This document shows positions 1-7,475 of a stretch of 64,000 nt of DNA, piece by piece. This stretch comes from an uncultured Vampirovibrio sp. (GTDB taxonomy: Bacteria > Cyanobacteriota > Vampirovibrionia > Gastranaerophilales > Gastranaerophilaceae). The stretch is from NCBI GenBank assembly GCA_910577635.1, contig CAJTNR010000010.1, positions 1 to 64,000 of the forward strand. The letters are read 5' to 3'. Each line of letters begins with the position of its first letter. The first letter of the stretch is position 1. The notes below the pieces were generated by a model. The model did no database searches. It was given only the letters and a program-made list of their open reading frames with translations, and was not told the DNA's origin. The translations under genes and the position numbers were made by a program.

Positions 1-74
1 GCTAAACTAGCCAAGATGACTGAGATTGTAATCAAGCTTATTAATAGCTCGATTAGAGAGAAAGCTTTTTTCAT
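1..74 (-). CDS. Type IV prepilin-like protein, N-terminal fragment (runs off window)
   Basis: Reading the minus strand from an ATG at 74 gives MKKAFSLIELLIS followed by a continuous hydrophobic helix up to the window edge. This is the class III (type IV prepilin) signal: a short basic leader, cleavage before Phe, and Glu at mature position 5, although position -1 is Ala rather than the usual Gly. Only 24 codons are visible. The mature N terminus is identical in amino acids to that of the cysteine-rich protein at 19161, with only synonymous differences. It is divergent from the XRE gene at 233. The rest of the protein is unknown. Confidence 0.8.
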   Translation of the reverse strand, partial: MKKAFSLIELLISLITISVILASL

Positions 75-130
75 ACTTTTTTCCTTATATTTTTTTGAGA
101 AAACTAATAATTTAATAATATAGTACATCA

Positions 131-160
131 ATGTCTTATTGTCAATAAAAAATAAGACAT
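131..160. promoter_or_regulatory. Perfect 10-bp inverted repeat between divergent prepilin and XRE genes
   Basis: ATGTCTTATT (131-140) and AATAAGACAT (151-160) are perfect inverted repeats with a 10-nt spacer. They lie between the prepilin start (74, minus) and the XRE start (233, plus). The half-site centres are about two helical turns apart, which suits an operator for a dimeric regulator. No T-run follows on either strand, so a terminator is less likely. Confidence 0.5.
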
Positions 161-232
161 ATGTGTTGTTTTATATCCCCTATGAATGTCCTAAAATTAC
201 CACAAATAGGTATAAGGATATAGTTTTTAAAA

Positions 233-565
233 ATGTTACTTCAGAAAGATAAAAAAGTCATTGGTGAAATTATTAAAAGAGAAAGGAAAACAAAGAAGCT
301 GACCCAGGCAAATTTAGCTGAACTTGTTGGTCTTAATGAAAAACAAATTTCAAGAATTGAAGCAGGGCAAAATTTTCCGACATATTTGACTTTTGTCAAG
401 CTGGTTGAGGTTCTTGATCTGGATTTAAAGGAATTTGAATCAGCCGGCACAAAACTCAACTTAATTCAACAAGAGCTTATATCTATAATTAAAAGTTCTA
501 GCGAATATGAATTAAGGCTGTTTTTAGAGATTATCAAACCTTTAAGAAAATGCCTTAAGCAATAA
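233..565 (+). CDS. XRE-family helix-turn-helix regulator
   Basis: This is a 110-residue protein with an XRE/Cro HTH at about residues 11-66: a basic helix, then LTQANLAELVGLNEKQISRI with the typical QxxLAxxxGL pattern, then EAGQNFPTYLTFVKLVEVL. The remaining 45 residues have no recognised domain. It is divergent from the prepilin-like gene at 1-74 with an inverted repeat between them, so it is probably a local, autoregulated repressor of that gene (inference). It overlaps the convergent ATP-grasp gene by 11 nt. No strong Shine-Dalgarno sequence precedes the ATG. Confidence 0.85.
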   Translation: MLLQKDKKVIGEIIKRERKTKKLTQANLAELVGLNEKQISRIEAGQNFPTYLTFVKLVEVLDLDLKEFESAGTKLNLIQQELISIIKSSSEYELRLFLEIIKPLRKCLKQ

Positions 566-1676
566 CAAATTCTTTTGTGTTAAGTTTAAGTAAATTTTTC
601 ATTTCATCTGTTGATTTTGTTTTTGCAAAAACTATTGCAAAAACAGGATTTTTCTTAAAGTCAATTTTTCTAATACAAAGAGGGGTTTTAATATTATCTA
701 GGAATTTTTTATAATTTATTTCCTTAATTTCCTCTTGCATTTTAGGAACTTCACCGATTGTGAAGTAGAAATAGTCATCTGGAGTGTTTTTTAGAATTGT
801 ATTCCAATCGGGTTTTTTATTGTTGAAAAAGTATTCATAAACATTGATTCCATAGGCAAAGTATGCAATATCTGTAATGCACCAGCCGCAGAATCTCAAG
901 GGATTAAGTTCAATTGGGATGATTTTATCGTTATCTACTCTTAGTTCCAGATGAAAGGGGAAATTTTTATAATTGCATAAATCCCCGATTTTATTGAGTA
1001 ATTCTTCAAATTTAGCAAGATATTGTTTTATAATTTTTTTATTAGTGTAATAGATTCTATCTGAAACATCATTTTTATCGAAAAAAGGATGCTGGAAGAT
1101 ATTAAGAATAGTCGCTTTTGAGTTTTCATCAAAATAGGCATCAATAGCAAATTCTTCCCCTGTAATCATTTGTTCAATTAGGAATTCTGAAGCGTTTACA
1201 ACGTTTTTAGGGAAAATATTTTCGAATTTTTTGATATCTTTATCCAGGTTCTCAAGTACTGAATCCCAATCATTTAAAGCATAAATAGGATAAACACCAA
1301 AACTCAAAAAACCGATATTAGGCTTTAGAACAAGCGGGAATTTTAACTTGGACTTATCAAATTTTTTAAGCTCATCTAAAGTTAGCTTTTTAAAAAAATA
1401 ATCAGGAAAAATCGGCTTTAGTTTTTCTCTAAACAAAGCCTTATCTTTACTAAGAGTGATTAAATTTTTGATAGATTTATTATCAATACTGCCAATTGCA
1501 TTTTCTGAATTTGAGTAGATTAAATCGGCATTATCAAGTTCTGTTTTAGAAGAAAGCTTTTCTTTTTTGAAGTATTGTCTTGCGGTTTCATTATCAAAAA
1601 CAGAGTAGTTGTTTTTTTTGATTGTTTCGATTAAAAAATCTGAAACATATGGTTTTTCTAGAATAATCATTTTCAT
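555..1676 (-). CDS. ATP-grasp domain protein
   Basis: This 373-residue protein has an ATP-grasp layout. The central part reads FPLVLKPNIGFLSFGVY (Lys of the ATP-grasp B subdomain and the flexible loop), then FLIEQMITGEEFAIDAY, and later HLELRVDNDKIIPIELNPLR with the metal-binding Glu/Asn (ELNP). The family ligates a carboxylate to an amine, thiol or amino acid through an acyl-phosphate. Close relatives are carnosine-synthase/biotin-carboxylase-like enzymes, but the substrate cannot be read from sequence. The N-terminal ~90 residues form the usual pre-ATP-grasp domain. It is a single gene with no obvious operon. A TAGAAT element ends 6 nt before the ATG and there is no ribosome-binding site, so the mRNA is probably leaderless. 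Confidence 0.75.
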   Translation of the reverse strand: MKMIILEKPYVSDFLIETIKKNNYSVFDNETARQYFKKEKLSSKTELDNADLIYSNSENAIGSIDNKSIKNLITLSKDKALFREKLKPIFPDYFFKKLTLDELKKFDKSKLKFPLVLKPNIGFLSFGVYPIYALNDWDSVLENLDKDIKKFENIFPKNVVNASEFLIEQMITGEEFAIDAYFDENSKATILNIFQHPFFDKNDVSDRIYYTNKKIIKQYLAKFEELLNKIGDLCNYKNFPFHLELRVDNDKIIPIELNPLRFCGWCITDIAYFAYGINVYEYFFNNKKPDWNTILKNTPDDYFYFTIGEVPKMQEEIKEINYKKFLDNIKTPLCIRKIDFKKNPVFAIVFAKTKSTDEMKNLLKLNTKEFVIA

Positions 1677-1682
1677 ATAACT

Positions 1683-1712
1683 ATTCTATCATAAACTATT
1701 TTTTAATCTCAA
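1683..1712 (-). promoter_or_regulatory. Extended -10 promoter placing the transcript start at the ATP-grasp ATG
   Basis: On the minus strand TTGAGA (1712-1707), an 18-nt spacer ending in TGA, and TAGAAT (1688-1683) form an extended -10 promoter. Six nucleotides separate TAGAAT from the ATG at 1676. A normal start 7 nt after the -10 would fall on the A of the ATG. Confidence 0.55.
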
Positions 1713-2976
1713 TTAAAATTTTAACAATATCTGGATCCCATTTTATTCCTGCTTCTTGTTCAAGAATTTCAAGTGCTTCTTTATTGGTTTTTGCTTTTCT
1801 GTGGGCTCTATCTTGCACTAAAGCGCAATATGCACTAGCTAGTGCAATTATTCTTGATCCAAGAGGAATTGAGTTTCCGCTCAAACCCTCGGGATAGCCT
1901 TTTCCGTTGTAGTATTCCTGCTGATAGTTAATATAAGGAACAACTTCTGCCATAAAGTTAATATTCATTAATAAGTCAACACCTGCATTGGGTGAGTTTT
2001 TAAGCTGCTCCCATTCTTGTTGTGTAAGTTTTTCTTTTTTTGTAAAGAGTTCTTCAGAAAGCGTTATTTTGCCGATATTCTGTAATAATCCTGCATAGTA
2101 GATTAAATCTGTTGTTTTTTCGTTTAATCCCATATGATTGCAAATTTCTCTTGACAATTGAGCACACTCATTTGAATGAGAACGTTTGTATTGACCTTTT
2201 AGATCTGCAGCATATGCAAGTTTTTCAACAAAAGATTGCTGCTGATCGCCTAAGTCTCCTATAATTGCTGTTAGCTGTGCTCTTAAGTTTTGCAGTTCTA
2301 AAGTTGAAACGGATTCGAGTACAACCAGCCTTTTTACTTCATCAATAAGTTTTTGAAGACCGAGAGAAGTTACAAACAAACCTGCAAGATTCTGTATTAG
2401 ATCTGCATATTCAAACTCTAAGGGACGCTGTATTTTTCTTATAATTTCAATTACGCCGATGCATTCAAAATTGTTTTTCATGGGAAAAAGTGAAATTTGT
2501 AATTCGTCTTTTTCAAATACAATTTCTTGTTCTTTGTTCTTGGTTTCTTGAATGTAATCAGGGGTATCATCTTTGTTTATAATTTCATCTGATGAGCCTC
2601 TTAGCTTTAAGGGAGAATTTTTTGTCGATAAGAAAATATTACATTCAACTAAATTAAGCATTAGTTTAATTGTTTTAGCAATAGAATTGTAAATTACAAA
2701 ATCTTCACTGTTCTCAAATCCTAAAAGACTTAGTGTGTTGTCAATCGAATAAATTGCAATTAGTTCATTAAGCTGTTCTTTTAAGCTTTGCTTTTTGTCT
2801 TTTTCCTTTGCTTTAGAGGAAATTTTTTGAGCAAACTCCGGGGTTATTAGATGCTCGGTTAGAAAATCTCCTAAGTTTAGTGCAAAAATCTCTTCCAGCG
2901 GATCATTTTCTAATAAATTAATATTTCTTGTGTACAAGGATGTCTTTTTGCTGTTTGTTTTTTCTGTTTTACTCAT
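1696..2976 (-). CDS. Degenerate HD-GYP protein with GAF-like sensor region
   Basis: About 426 residues from the chosen ATG. The middle has a GAF-like segment (CNIFLSTKNSPLKLRG through IGVIEIIRKI) and a coiled-coil-like linker. The C-terminal ~170 residues align with HD-GYP domains: the LTQQEWEQLKNSPNAGVDLL region, GKGYPEGLSGNSIPLGSRI, and LASAYCALVQDRAHRKA. However the HD dyad is replaced (LLQNIGKI where LLHDIGKI is usual) and the HHE motif reads YQQEYYNG. Metal-dependent c-di-GMP phosphodiesterase activity is therefore unlikely, and it may be a binding or scaffold protein. A longer frame opens at 3057, but it would cover the promoter palindrome at 2988-3017 and adds 27 residues of poor composition, so 2976 is preferred. 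Confidence 0.75.
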   Translation of the reverse strand: MSKTEKTNSKKTSLYTRNINLLENDPLEEIFALNLGDFLTEHLITPEFAQKISSKAKEKDKKQSLKEQLNELIAIYSIDNTLSLLGFENSEDFVIYNSIAKTIKLMLNLVECNIFLSTKNSPLKLRGSSDEIINKDDTPDYIQETKNKEQEIVFEKDELQISLFPMKNNFECIGVIEIIRKIQRPLEFEYADLIQNLAGLFVTSLGLQKLIDEVKRLVVLESVSTLELQNLRAQLTAIIGDLGDQQQSFVEKLAYAADLKGQYKRSHSNECAQLSREICNHMGLNEKTTDLIYYAGLLQNIGKITLSEELFTKKEKLTQQEWEQLKNSPNAGVDLLMNINFMAEVVPYINYQQEYYNGKGYPEGLSGNSIPLGSRIIALASAYCALVQDRAHRKAKTNKEALEILEQEAGIKWDPDIVKILIEIKK

Positions 2977-2987
2977 ATACTCAATCC

Positions 2988-3017
2988 TATGCCGTTTATA
3001 TATATCATAACGGCATA
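2988..3017 (-). promoter_or_regulatory. Operator-like palindrome around the -10 region of the HD-GYP gene
   Basis: TATGCCGTT (2988-2996) and AACGGCATA (3009-3017) are perfect 9-bp inverted arms with a 12-nt AT-rich spacer. On the minus strand the spacer reads ATGATATATATA and could hold a -10 hexamer. The arrangement suggests a repressor site overlapping the promoter of the gene starting at 2976. Confidence 0.45.
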
Positions 3018-3118
3018 AATAAAAAAAACTAAAGTCTTTTTTAAAAATTTTATACATTAGTTAATATTTTTTTATACTTTAGTTGCAGAATAATCCTTTA
3101 ATCGTGATAAAAAGTTAT

Positions 3119-3148
3119 AAACTTTTACAAATTGATTTGTAAAAGTTT
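3119..3148. promoter_or_regulatory. 14-bp perfect inverted repeat in a divergent intergenic region
   Basis: AAACTTTTACAAAT (3119-3132), TG, then ATTTGTAAAAGTTT (3135-3148) form a perfect dyad between the HD-GYP gene (minus) and the histidine kinase (plus). Both neighbours are transcribed away from it, so there is no upstream gene to terminate. An operator or a regulatory hairpin is more likely. Confidence 0.45.
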
Positions 3149-3219
3149 TAAAAATTAGATTTTGTTTTTTTTGACTTTGTTGTACAATTAAAATTGTGAT
3201 TAATAGTAGAGCAGGAAAT

Positions 3220-3906
3220 ATGAAAACAAATACCAGAAAAGAAGAATTTTTAGTTGAAATTATCCATGATTTAAAAACCCCAACACTCGCACAAATCGGG
3301 GCATTAGAATTGTTTTTGTCAAATGGTTCTAAAAAACTTAATCAAGAAGAAAAAGAACTGGTGGAATTAACTCTTAGTTCTTGCAATTATATGCTAAATT
3401 TGATCGAAACTTTTAATGCTTCCTATAAATTAGATTTTGAGCAAATGCATCTTAACTATGAAAAGTTCAATATTGTTGAATTGGTTCAAGATGTTAAGAG
3501 CGAGGTTAAAATCTTGCTTAAGTACAGCAAGTTAAATATTGAGCTAAAATCCCCTGAGGAAATAGTTGTAAATGCTGATAAATTGCAAATAAAAAGAGTT
3601 TTACAAAATATTCTTTCTAATTCTATTAATAATTCGTTTAAAAACTCAACAATTTGTATTAATATTGCAAAAACTAAAAGTTTCGCAATTGTTGAGATTA
3701 AGAATTCTAGTCCTTATATAAAACCAAAAAAATTGGAAGAAATTTTTGAAAAATTTAAAAGTTATCCCAGCCTGCATAAAAGAATAGGGGTTGGATTGGG
3801 GTTATATTTATCAAAAGAAATTATTAATGCTCATTATGGAAAAATGATTGCAAGGAGTTTTGAGGATAATGTTAATATTTTTGGTTTTGAAATTCCATTG
3901 AGTTAA
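3220..3906 (+). CDS. Small cytoplasmic histidine kinase
   Basis: A 228-residue kinase core without a transmembrane or sensor domain. The dimerisation/H-box is EFLVEIIHDLKTP, with the phospho-accepting His in HDLKTP. The ATP-binding part has an N-box (VLQNILSNSINNS) and a G2-box (GVGLGLYLSKEIINAHYG). The G1 position (usually DxGxGI) reads NSSPYI, so the conserved Asp is missing and catalysis may be weak. No response regulator is adjacent. An in-frame GTG at 3196 lies 7 nt after a TACAAT and could be a leaderless start adding eight residues. The ATG at 3220 has a close AGGA. Confidence 0.8.
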   Translation: MKTNTRKEEFLVEIIHDLKTPTLAQIGALELFLSNGSKKLNQEEKELVELTLSSCNYMLNLIETFNASYKLDFEQMHLNYEKFNIVELVQDVKSEVKILLKYSKLNIELKSPEEIVVNADKLQIKRVLQNILSNSINNSFKNSTICINIAKTKSFAIVEIKNSSPYIKPKKLEEIFEKFKSYPSLHKRIGVGLGLYLSKEIINAHYGKMIARSFEDNVNIFGFEIPLS

Positions 3907-3910
3907 AAAA

Positions 3911-3937
3911 AACGCAAAAGTGAATTGCTTTTGCGTT
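3911..3937. terminator. Bidirectional intrinsic terminator
   Basis: AACGCAAAAG/CTTTTGCGTT stem (10 bp) with a 7-nt loop lies between convergent genes ending at 3906 and 3976. The run of eight T on the minus-strand side makes it strongest for the minus gene. Confidence 0.85.
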
Positions 3938-3975
3938 TTGTAATTTAAATTAAAGCGGAATATGGGTAGTAGGTT

Positions 3976-5193
3976 TTAAGCAAATGTTTTAAATGAACCT
4001 TCAATGTTATCATCTATTACTTTTTTAACAGAATCAATTTCTGTTGTAACAGCTGATCTTTGGGTTTCAATATTATCAAGTTCGAGTTCAAGTTTTTTAT
4101 CTTGATTCTGAATTTGTTTTTGCAATCTGTCATACTTTGCTTTTGCTTTGTCATCGTTTTCTGTATACCATTCATCATTAATATTTGAAGTAGCGTCCCA
4201 AGCAATGCTATTCCATTTAATTTTGTTGGTTTCTGAATCAGTTGAAGCTTTTTGCAGTAAATATTTTCCATTTCTTAAACAATCCTGAAGATAGTTAGGA
4301 CCATCTTTAGAGCCGTTAGAATCTGTTGATCCATATCTTAAAGTTGCATCAATTACATATCTTGCTATTACAACGCCGTCTTCTTTGAGGCTGACTTTGC
4401 CGTCTGCGCCTTCTACAACTTCATACTTGGCTGTTCTTTCTGATTTTGGAATATCCGCTTTATCATTTACAAATACAGCAGTTTCGTTATTCGGGTTTTC
4501 AAATTTAAATTTTTTATCTTTAGAATCAACCTTGTCACCTGTTTTGTAATTAAAATAAACTTCGCTTCCGTCGTTTTTCTTAACTTTAACTAATCCGTTT
4601 TTGGAGTCTATTTCAAAACTTTTACTATCAACATCACTGCTTTCAAGCAGCTCTTGCAATGCAGTTTTTTTATCATCATCGCCCTGAGGGGTAACAATAT
4701 AGTTGGCTGTGCTTTCTGATAATTTGCCGTCTTCGTCATATTTACCCTGTCTATAAACTCCATCGTCTCCTTTTGGAGTTGTTTTTTCTTTGCTTGTTGT
4801 TCCTGGGATTTCATCAATGCTGGAAACTACAATTGCACCATAGGCATCGACCAATCTATAAGCAGTAGTACTTTGGTACCCCTGTGTATTAACTTTAGAA
4901 GCATCAATACCGCTATCTGCTGAATTTAAAGTTTTTAAGCCGCTTATTAATGATGCATAAGTCAAGTTTACCTGTTTGCTTACAGGCAAGCCTGAACCAT
5001 CATCTGTATTAGCTAAAGAAACACCAATATACATCCTTCTATCAGAACAAGCATTCTCATAATCCATAGAGATGCTTTCTAATTGTTGTGATAAAACTAA
5101 TCTTTTTTGTGAAATTTGCTGTGCTCTAAATTCAAGGTCACTTTTCCTGGCAGTTAATAAAAGCATCCTGCCTTGACTTGCTGCTAATCCCAT
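3976..5193 (-). CDS. MGLAASQ-family protein, paralog 1 (function unknown)
   Basis: 405 residues. It starts MGLAASQGRMLLLTARKSD, followed by a Gln/Ser-rich helix. It ends in a coiled-coil-like helix (LQKQIQNQDKKLELELDNIE and onward) finishing SFKTFA. The N-terminal ~45 and C-terminal ~60 residues match the protein at 42014-43039, while the middles are unrelated. No signal peptide or membrane span is visible. Helical conserved ends around a variable centre resemble flagellin, hook or filament proteins, but I see no flagellar-axial motif, so any structural role is speculation. The middle is rich in Lys, Asp and Ser. An AAAGGCGG ribosome-binding site precedes the ATG and a terminator follows. Confidence 0.75.
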   Translation of the reverse strand: MGLAASQGRMLLLTARKSDLEFRAQQISQKRLVLSQQLESISMDYENACSDRRMYIGVSLANTDDGSGLPVSKQVNLTYASLISGLKTLNSADSGIDASKVNTQGYQSTTAYRLVDAYGAIVVSSIDEIPGTTSKEKTTPKGDDGVYRQGKYDEDGKLSESTANYIVTPQGDDDKKTALQELLESSDVDSKSFEIDSKNGLVKVKKNDGSEVYFNYKTGDKVDSKDKKFKFENPNNETAVFVNDKADIPKSERTAKYEVVEGADGKVSLKEDGVVIARYVIDATLRYGSTDSNGSKDGPNYLQDCLRNGKYLLQKASTDSETNKIKWNSIAWDATSNINDEWYTENDDKAKAKYDRLQKQIQNQDKKLELELDNIETQRSAVTTEIDSVKKVIDDNIEGSFKTFA

Positions 5194-5426
5194 TTTTACC
5201 GCCTTTACTTTTTTAAATTACATTTATTTGCTGCAGATTTTTATATACTTAATATATCTACTTTACCCAGATTTATAATTCCTCATAAAACTTATGTACT
5301 AACAAAAATAATTTTTTGTGTTACATTTGTTTACAAAAAGCTATTTTTATACAAAAAAAATAATTTATATGTTTTGTATAAGTGCAAATTATAGACATGC
5401 AAATATCAAGAGAGTTAATTAAGCAA

Positions 5427-5456
5427 AAAGCCTTTCTTAAACTTAAGAAAGGCTTT
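5427..5456 (-). terminator. Intrinsic terminator of rplI
   Basis: A 14-bp stem (AAAGCCTTTCTTAA with its complement) with a 2-nt loop lies 22 nt past the rplI stop. On the minus strand it runs straight into a short T tract. Confidence 0.85.
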
Positions 5457-5478
5457 AATTTAAATTTATATTGTTTTT

Positions 5479-5976
5479 TTATGCTTCTTCTTCCTGGGTT
5501 TCTTGTTCAAAAACTTCTTTAATTGTCTCAGAAGCACTTACTTCAACATTCAGTTCTGCTTTAACTTTAGAGGACAATTTTATTGTCATAACAAAATTTC
5601 CAATATGATTAATCGGATTATCCAGAATTATAGATTTTTTGTCAATTTCCAGACCGGTTTTAGCCAGCAATTCTTCTGAAAGTTTTTTAGTTGTTATTGT
5701 TCCGAATAATTTACCTGATTCACCTGCTTTTGCACTAAGAGCAATTTTTTCAATTTTTTCAATTTTTTCTTTATAGCTTAAAGCTTCCTGATGAAGTTTT
5801 TCTGCTTTTGCTTTAATTCTTGCAATGTTTCTTTCTCTTTGAGCTAAAGCTCCTTTTGTTGCAATTTCAGCTAAAGAATTAGGAATTAGATAGTTTCTGG
5901 CATAGCCGTCTTTAACATTAACTAAATCGCCAACTTCACCTATGTTTTGTACATCTTTTTTTAATATAACCTGCAT
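5479..5976 (-). CDS. rplI: 50S ribosomal protein bL9
   Basis: 165 residues with the classic bL9 N-terminal domain: MQVILKKDVQNIGEVGD, then VKDGYARNYLIPNSLA, then a long charged connecting helix (residues ~45-75) and the C-terminal domain containing SGKLFGTITTKKLSEELL. It binds 23S rRNA at the base of the L1 stalk. It is about 15 residues longer than E. coli L9 because of an acidic tail ending in EEEA. A strong AAGGAG site precedes the ATG. It is not next to rpsF/rpsR or dnaB, which often neighbour it in other bacteria; dnaB lies about 8 kb away. Confidence 0.97.
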   Translation of the reverse strand: MQVILKKDVQNIGEVGDLVNVKDGYARNYLIPNSLAEIATKGALAQRERNIARIKAKAEKLHQEALSYKEKIEKIEKIALSAKAGESGKLFGTITTKKLSEELLAKTGLEIDKKSIILDNPINHIGNFVMTIKLSSKVKAELNVEVSASETIKEVFEQETQEEEA

Positions 5977-6056
5977 TATTATTTCTCCTTATGTAATGGT
6001 TATGAGCTAATTTTAATAATATTTAAAACATAACTAAATTTCAAGTCGTGCTTATT

Positions 6057-6647
6057 TTAATTATTTTTCTTTGATCTTTTTTTATCTTTTTTTGTTGATG
6101 TATTTTGTTTAGCATTGTTTTTTTCAGTTTCAATCAGGGATTCTTCTTGAGTTTCGCTGTCATCTTCCGTTTTTTCTGATTCATCATCATCTTCTTCTTT
6201 GTTGCTGCAATTTTCGGATTCGTCTTTTGAATCCTCATCAGACATTCCAGCTAGTTCCTGTGCTTTTTCTTTAACTAATTCTTGAAGTTCTCCAACAATT
6301 TCTTGCGTTTTTTCAATTTTTTCTTTTTGTGCAATTGAAATTGCTTCGTCAATCTCATCATCTGTTTTAGGACGAAGTACTGGAATGCTTAAATTTAAAA
6401 CTGTTTTTTCATCCAGTGCATCAATGCTTAAATCAAATTTATCTATATCAAGTTCAAGGTATCTTGAAATTGTTTCAATCATATCGTCTTTAAGCATTTG
6501 CATAGCGCGTTCTGAAAAACCTACCCTGTCTTGCATTAAAACAGTTTTAAGACGGCTTTTTGCCATAAGTTTTGTGTCATTTTGGTTTTGAGTAATAAAA
6601 AAGCTCAAAACTCTATCATATAAATCTGAGAATATATCCTTTTTCAC
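6057..6647 (-). CDS. minE: Cell-division topological specificity factor MinE with long charged C-terminal extension
   Basis: 196 residues, more than twice the usual ~90. Residues ~25-95 are MinE-like: AKSRLKTVLMQDR (anti-MinCD helix), then LKDDMIETISRYLELDIDKF and the β-strand region LNLSIPVLRP. The remaining ~100 residues are a helical segment followed by an Asp/Glu/Ser-rich low-complexity stretch and a Lys/Asn-rich tail. MinE drives MinD off the membrane so the division inhibitor oscillates. It starts with GTG, overlapping the minD stop by 4 nt (GTGA), so the two are translationally coupled. The role of the acidic-then-basic tail is unknown. Confidence 0.9.
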   Translation of the reverse strand: MKKDIFSDLYDRVLSFFITQNQNDTKLMAKSRLKTVLMQDRVGFSERAMQMLKDDMIETISRYLELDIDKFDLSIDALDEKTVLNLSIPVLRPKTDDEIDEAISIAQKEKIEKTQEIVGELQELVKEKAQELAGMSDEDSKDESENCSNKEEDDDESEKTEDDSETQEESLIETEKNNAKQNTSTKKDKKRSKKNN

Positions 6648-7462
6648 TTTTTCAACCCCTTCATTTTATCAGCAATAAATTTTTTGATTTTTTCAATTAA
6701 AGTCTGGGGTTCGTCTATATCTAGAAGAGGAACTTCGTCACCCATAATCCTTTTTGCAACATTTAAATAGGCCTTTCCGGCTAATGAATTCTCATCATTG
6801 ACAACAGGATCGCCTTTATTTGTAGATGTTATTATATTTGTATCTTCAGGAATTACACCCACAAGTTCACAGGATAGAATTTCAACAACATCATTAACGC
6901 TCATCATATCGTTTGATTTGATTAATTTTGGTCTAACACGATTCACTAAAAGACGATATTTATCCAGGCCTTCTTTAGACTCCAAAAGACCTATAATTCT
7001 ATCAGCGTCACGAATAGCACTCATTTCAGGAGTTGTTACAACTATTGCTTCATTGGCTCCTGCAACTGCGTTTTGAAAACCCTGCTCAATTCCAGCCGGA
7101 CAATCAACAAGAACATAATCGAATTCTTCTTTTAATTGTTCGCAGATATCCTTTAGCTGATCTTGATCTACTGCTGATTTATCACGGGTTTGAGCGGCAG
7201 CTAAAAGACAAAGATTTGGATTTTTCTTATCTTTAACAAGCGCTTGTTTTAACTTGCAGCGTTGTTCTACAACATCTACAATTGTGTAAACAATTCTGTT
7301 TTCAAGCCCTAATAACAAATCAAGATTTCTTAAACCTATATCTGTATCAATTAAAACGACTTTTTTACCCATATGGGCTAAAGCTGTACCAATATTGGCT
7401 GATGTTGTGGTTTTGCCAACCCCGCCCTTTCCGGATGTAATTACAATAACAGAACCTGCCAT
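6644..7462 (-). CDS. minD: Septum-site determining ATPase MinD
   Basis: 272 residues. A deviant Walker A (SGKGGVGKTT, residues ~10-19) follows the first strand, then LIDTDIGLRNLDLLLGLENR, the DCPAGIEQGF switch II region, and a C-terminal amphipathic helix (LIEKIKKFIADKMKGLKK) that would serve as the membrane-targeting sequence. The ATP-bound dimer recruits MinC to the membrane. It is the middle gene of minC-minD-minE, 13 nt after minC, with an AAAGGAG site before the ATG. Confidence 0.97.
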   Translation of the reverse strand: MAGSVIVITSGKGGVGKTTTSANIGTALAHMGKKVVLIDTDIGLRNLDLLLGLENRIVYTIVDVVEQRCKLKQALVKDKKNPNLCLLAAAQTRDKSAVDQDQLKDICEQLKEEFDYVLVDCPAGIEQGFQNAVAGANEAIVVTTPEMSAIRDADRIIGLLESKEGLDKYRLLVNRVRPKLIKSNDMMSVNDVVEILSCELVGVIPEDTNIITSTNKGDPVVNDENSLAGKAYLNVAKRIMGDEVPLLDIDEPQTLIEKIKKFIADKMKGLKK

Positions 7463-7475
7463 TTATTTTGCTCCT

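Noticed and set aside
2977..3057. Longer N terminus for the HD-GYP protein starting at 3057
   Set aside because: It would be encoded by the promoter palindrome, lacks a ribosome-binding site, and has unlikely composition.
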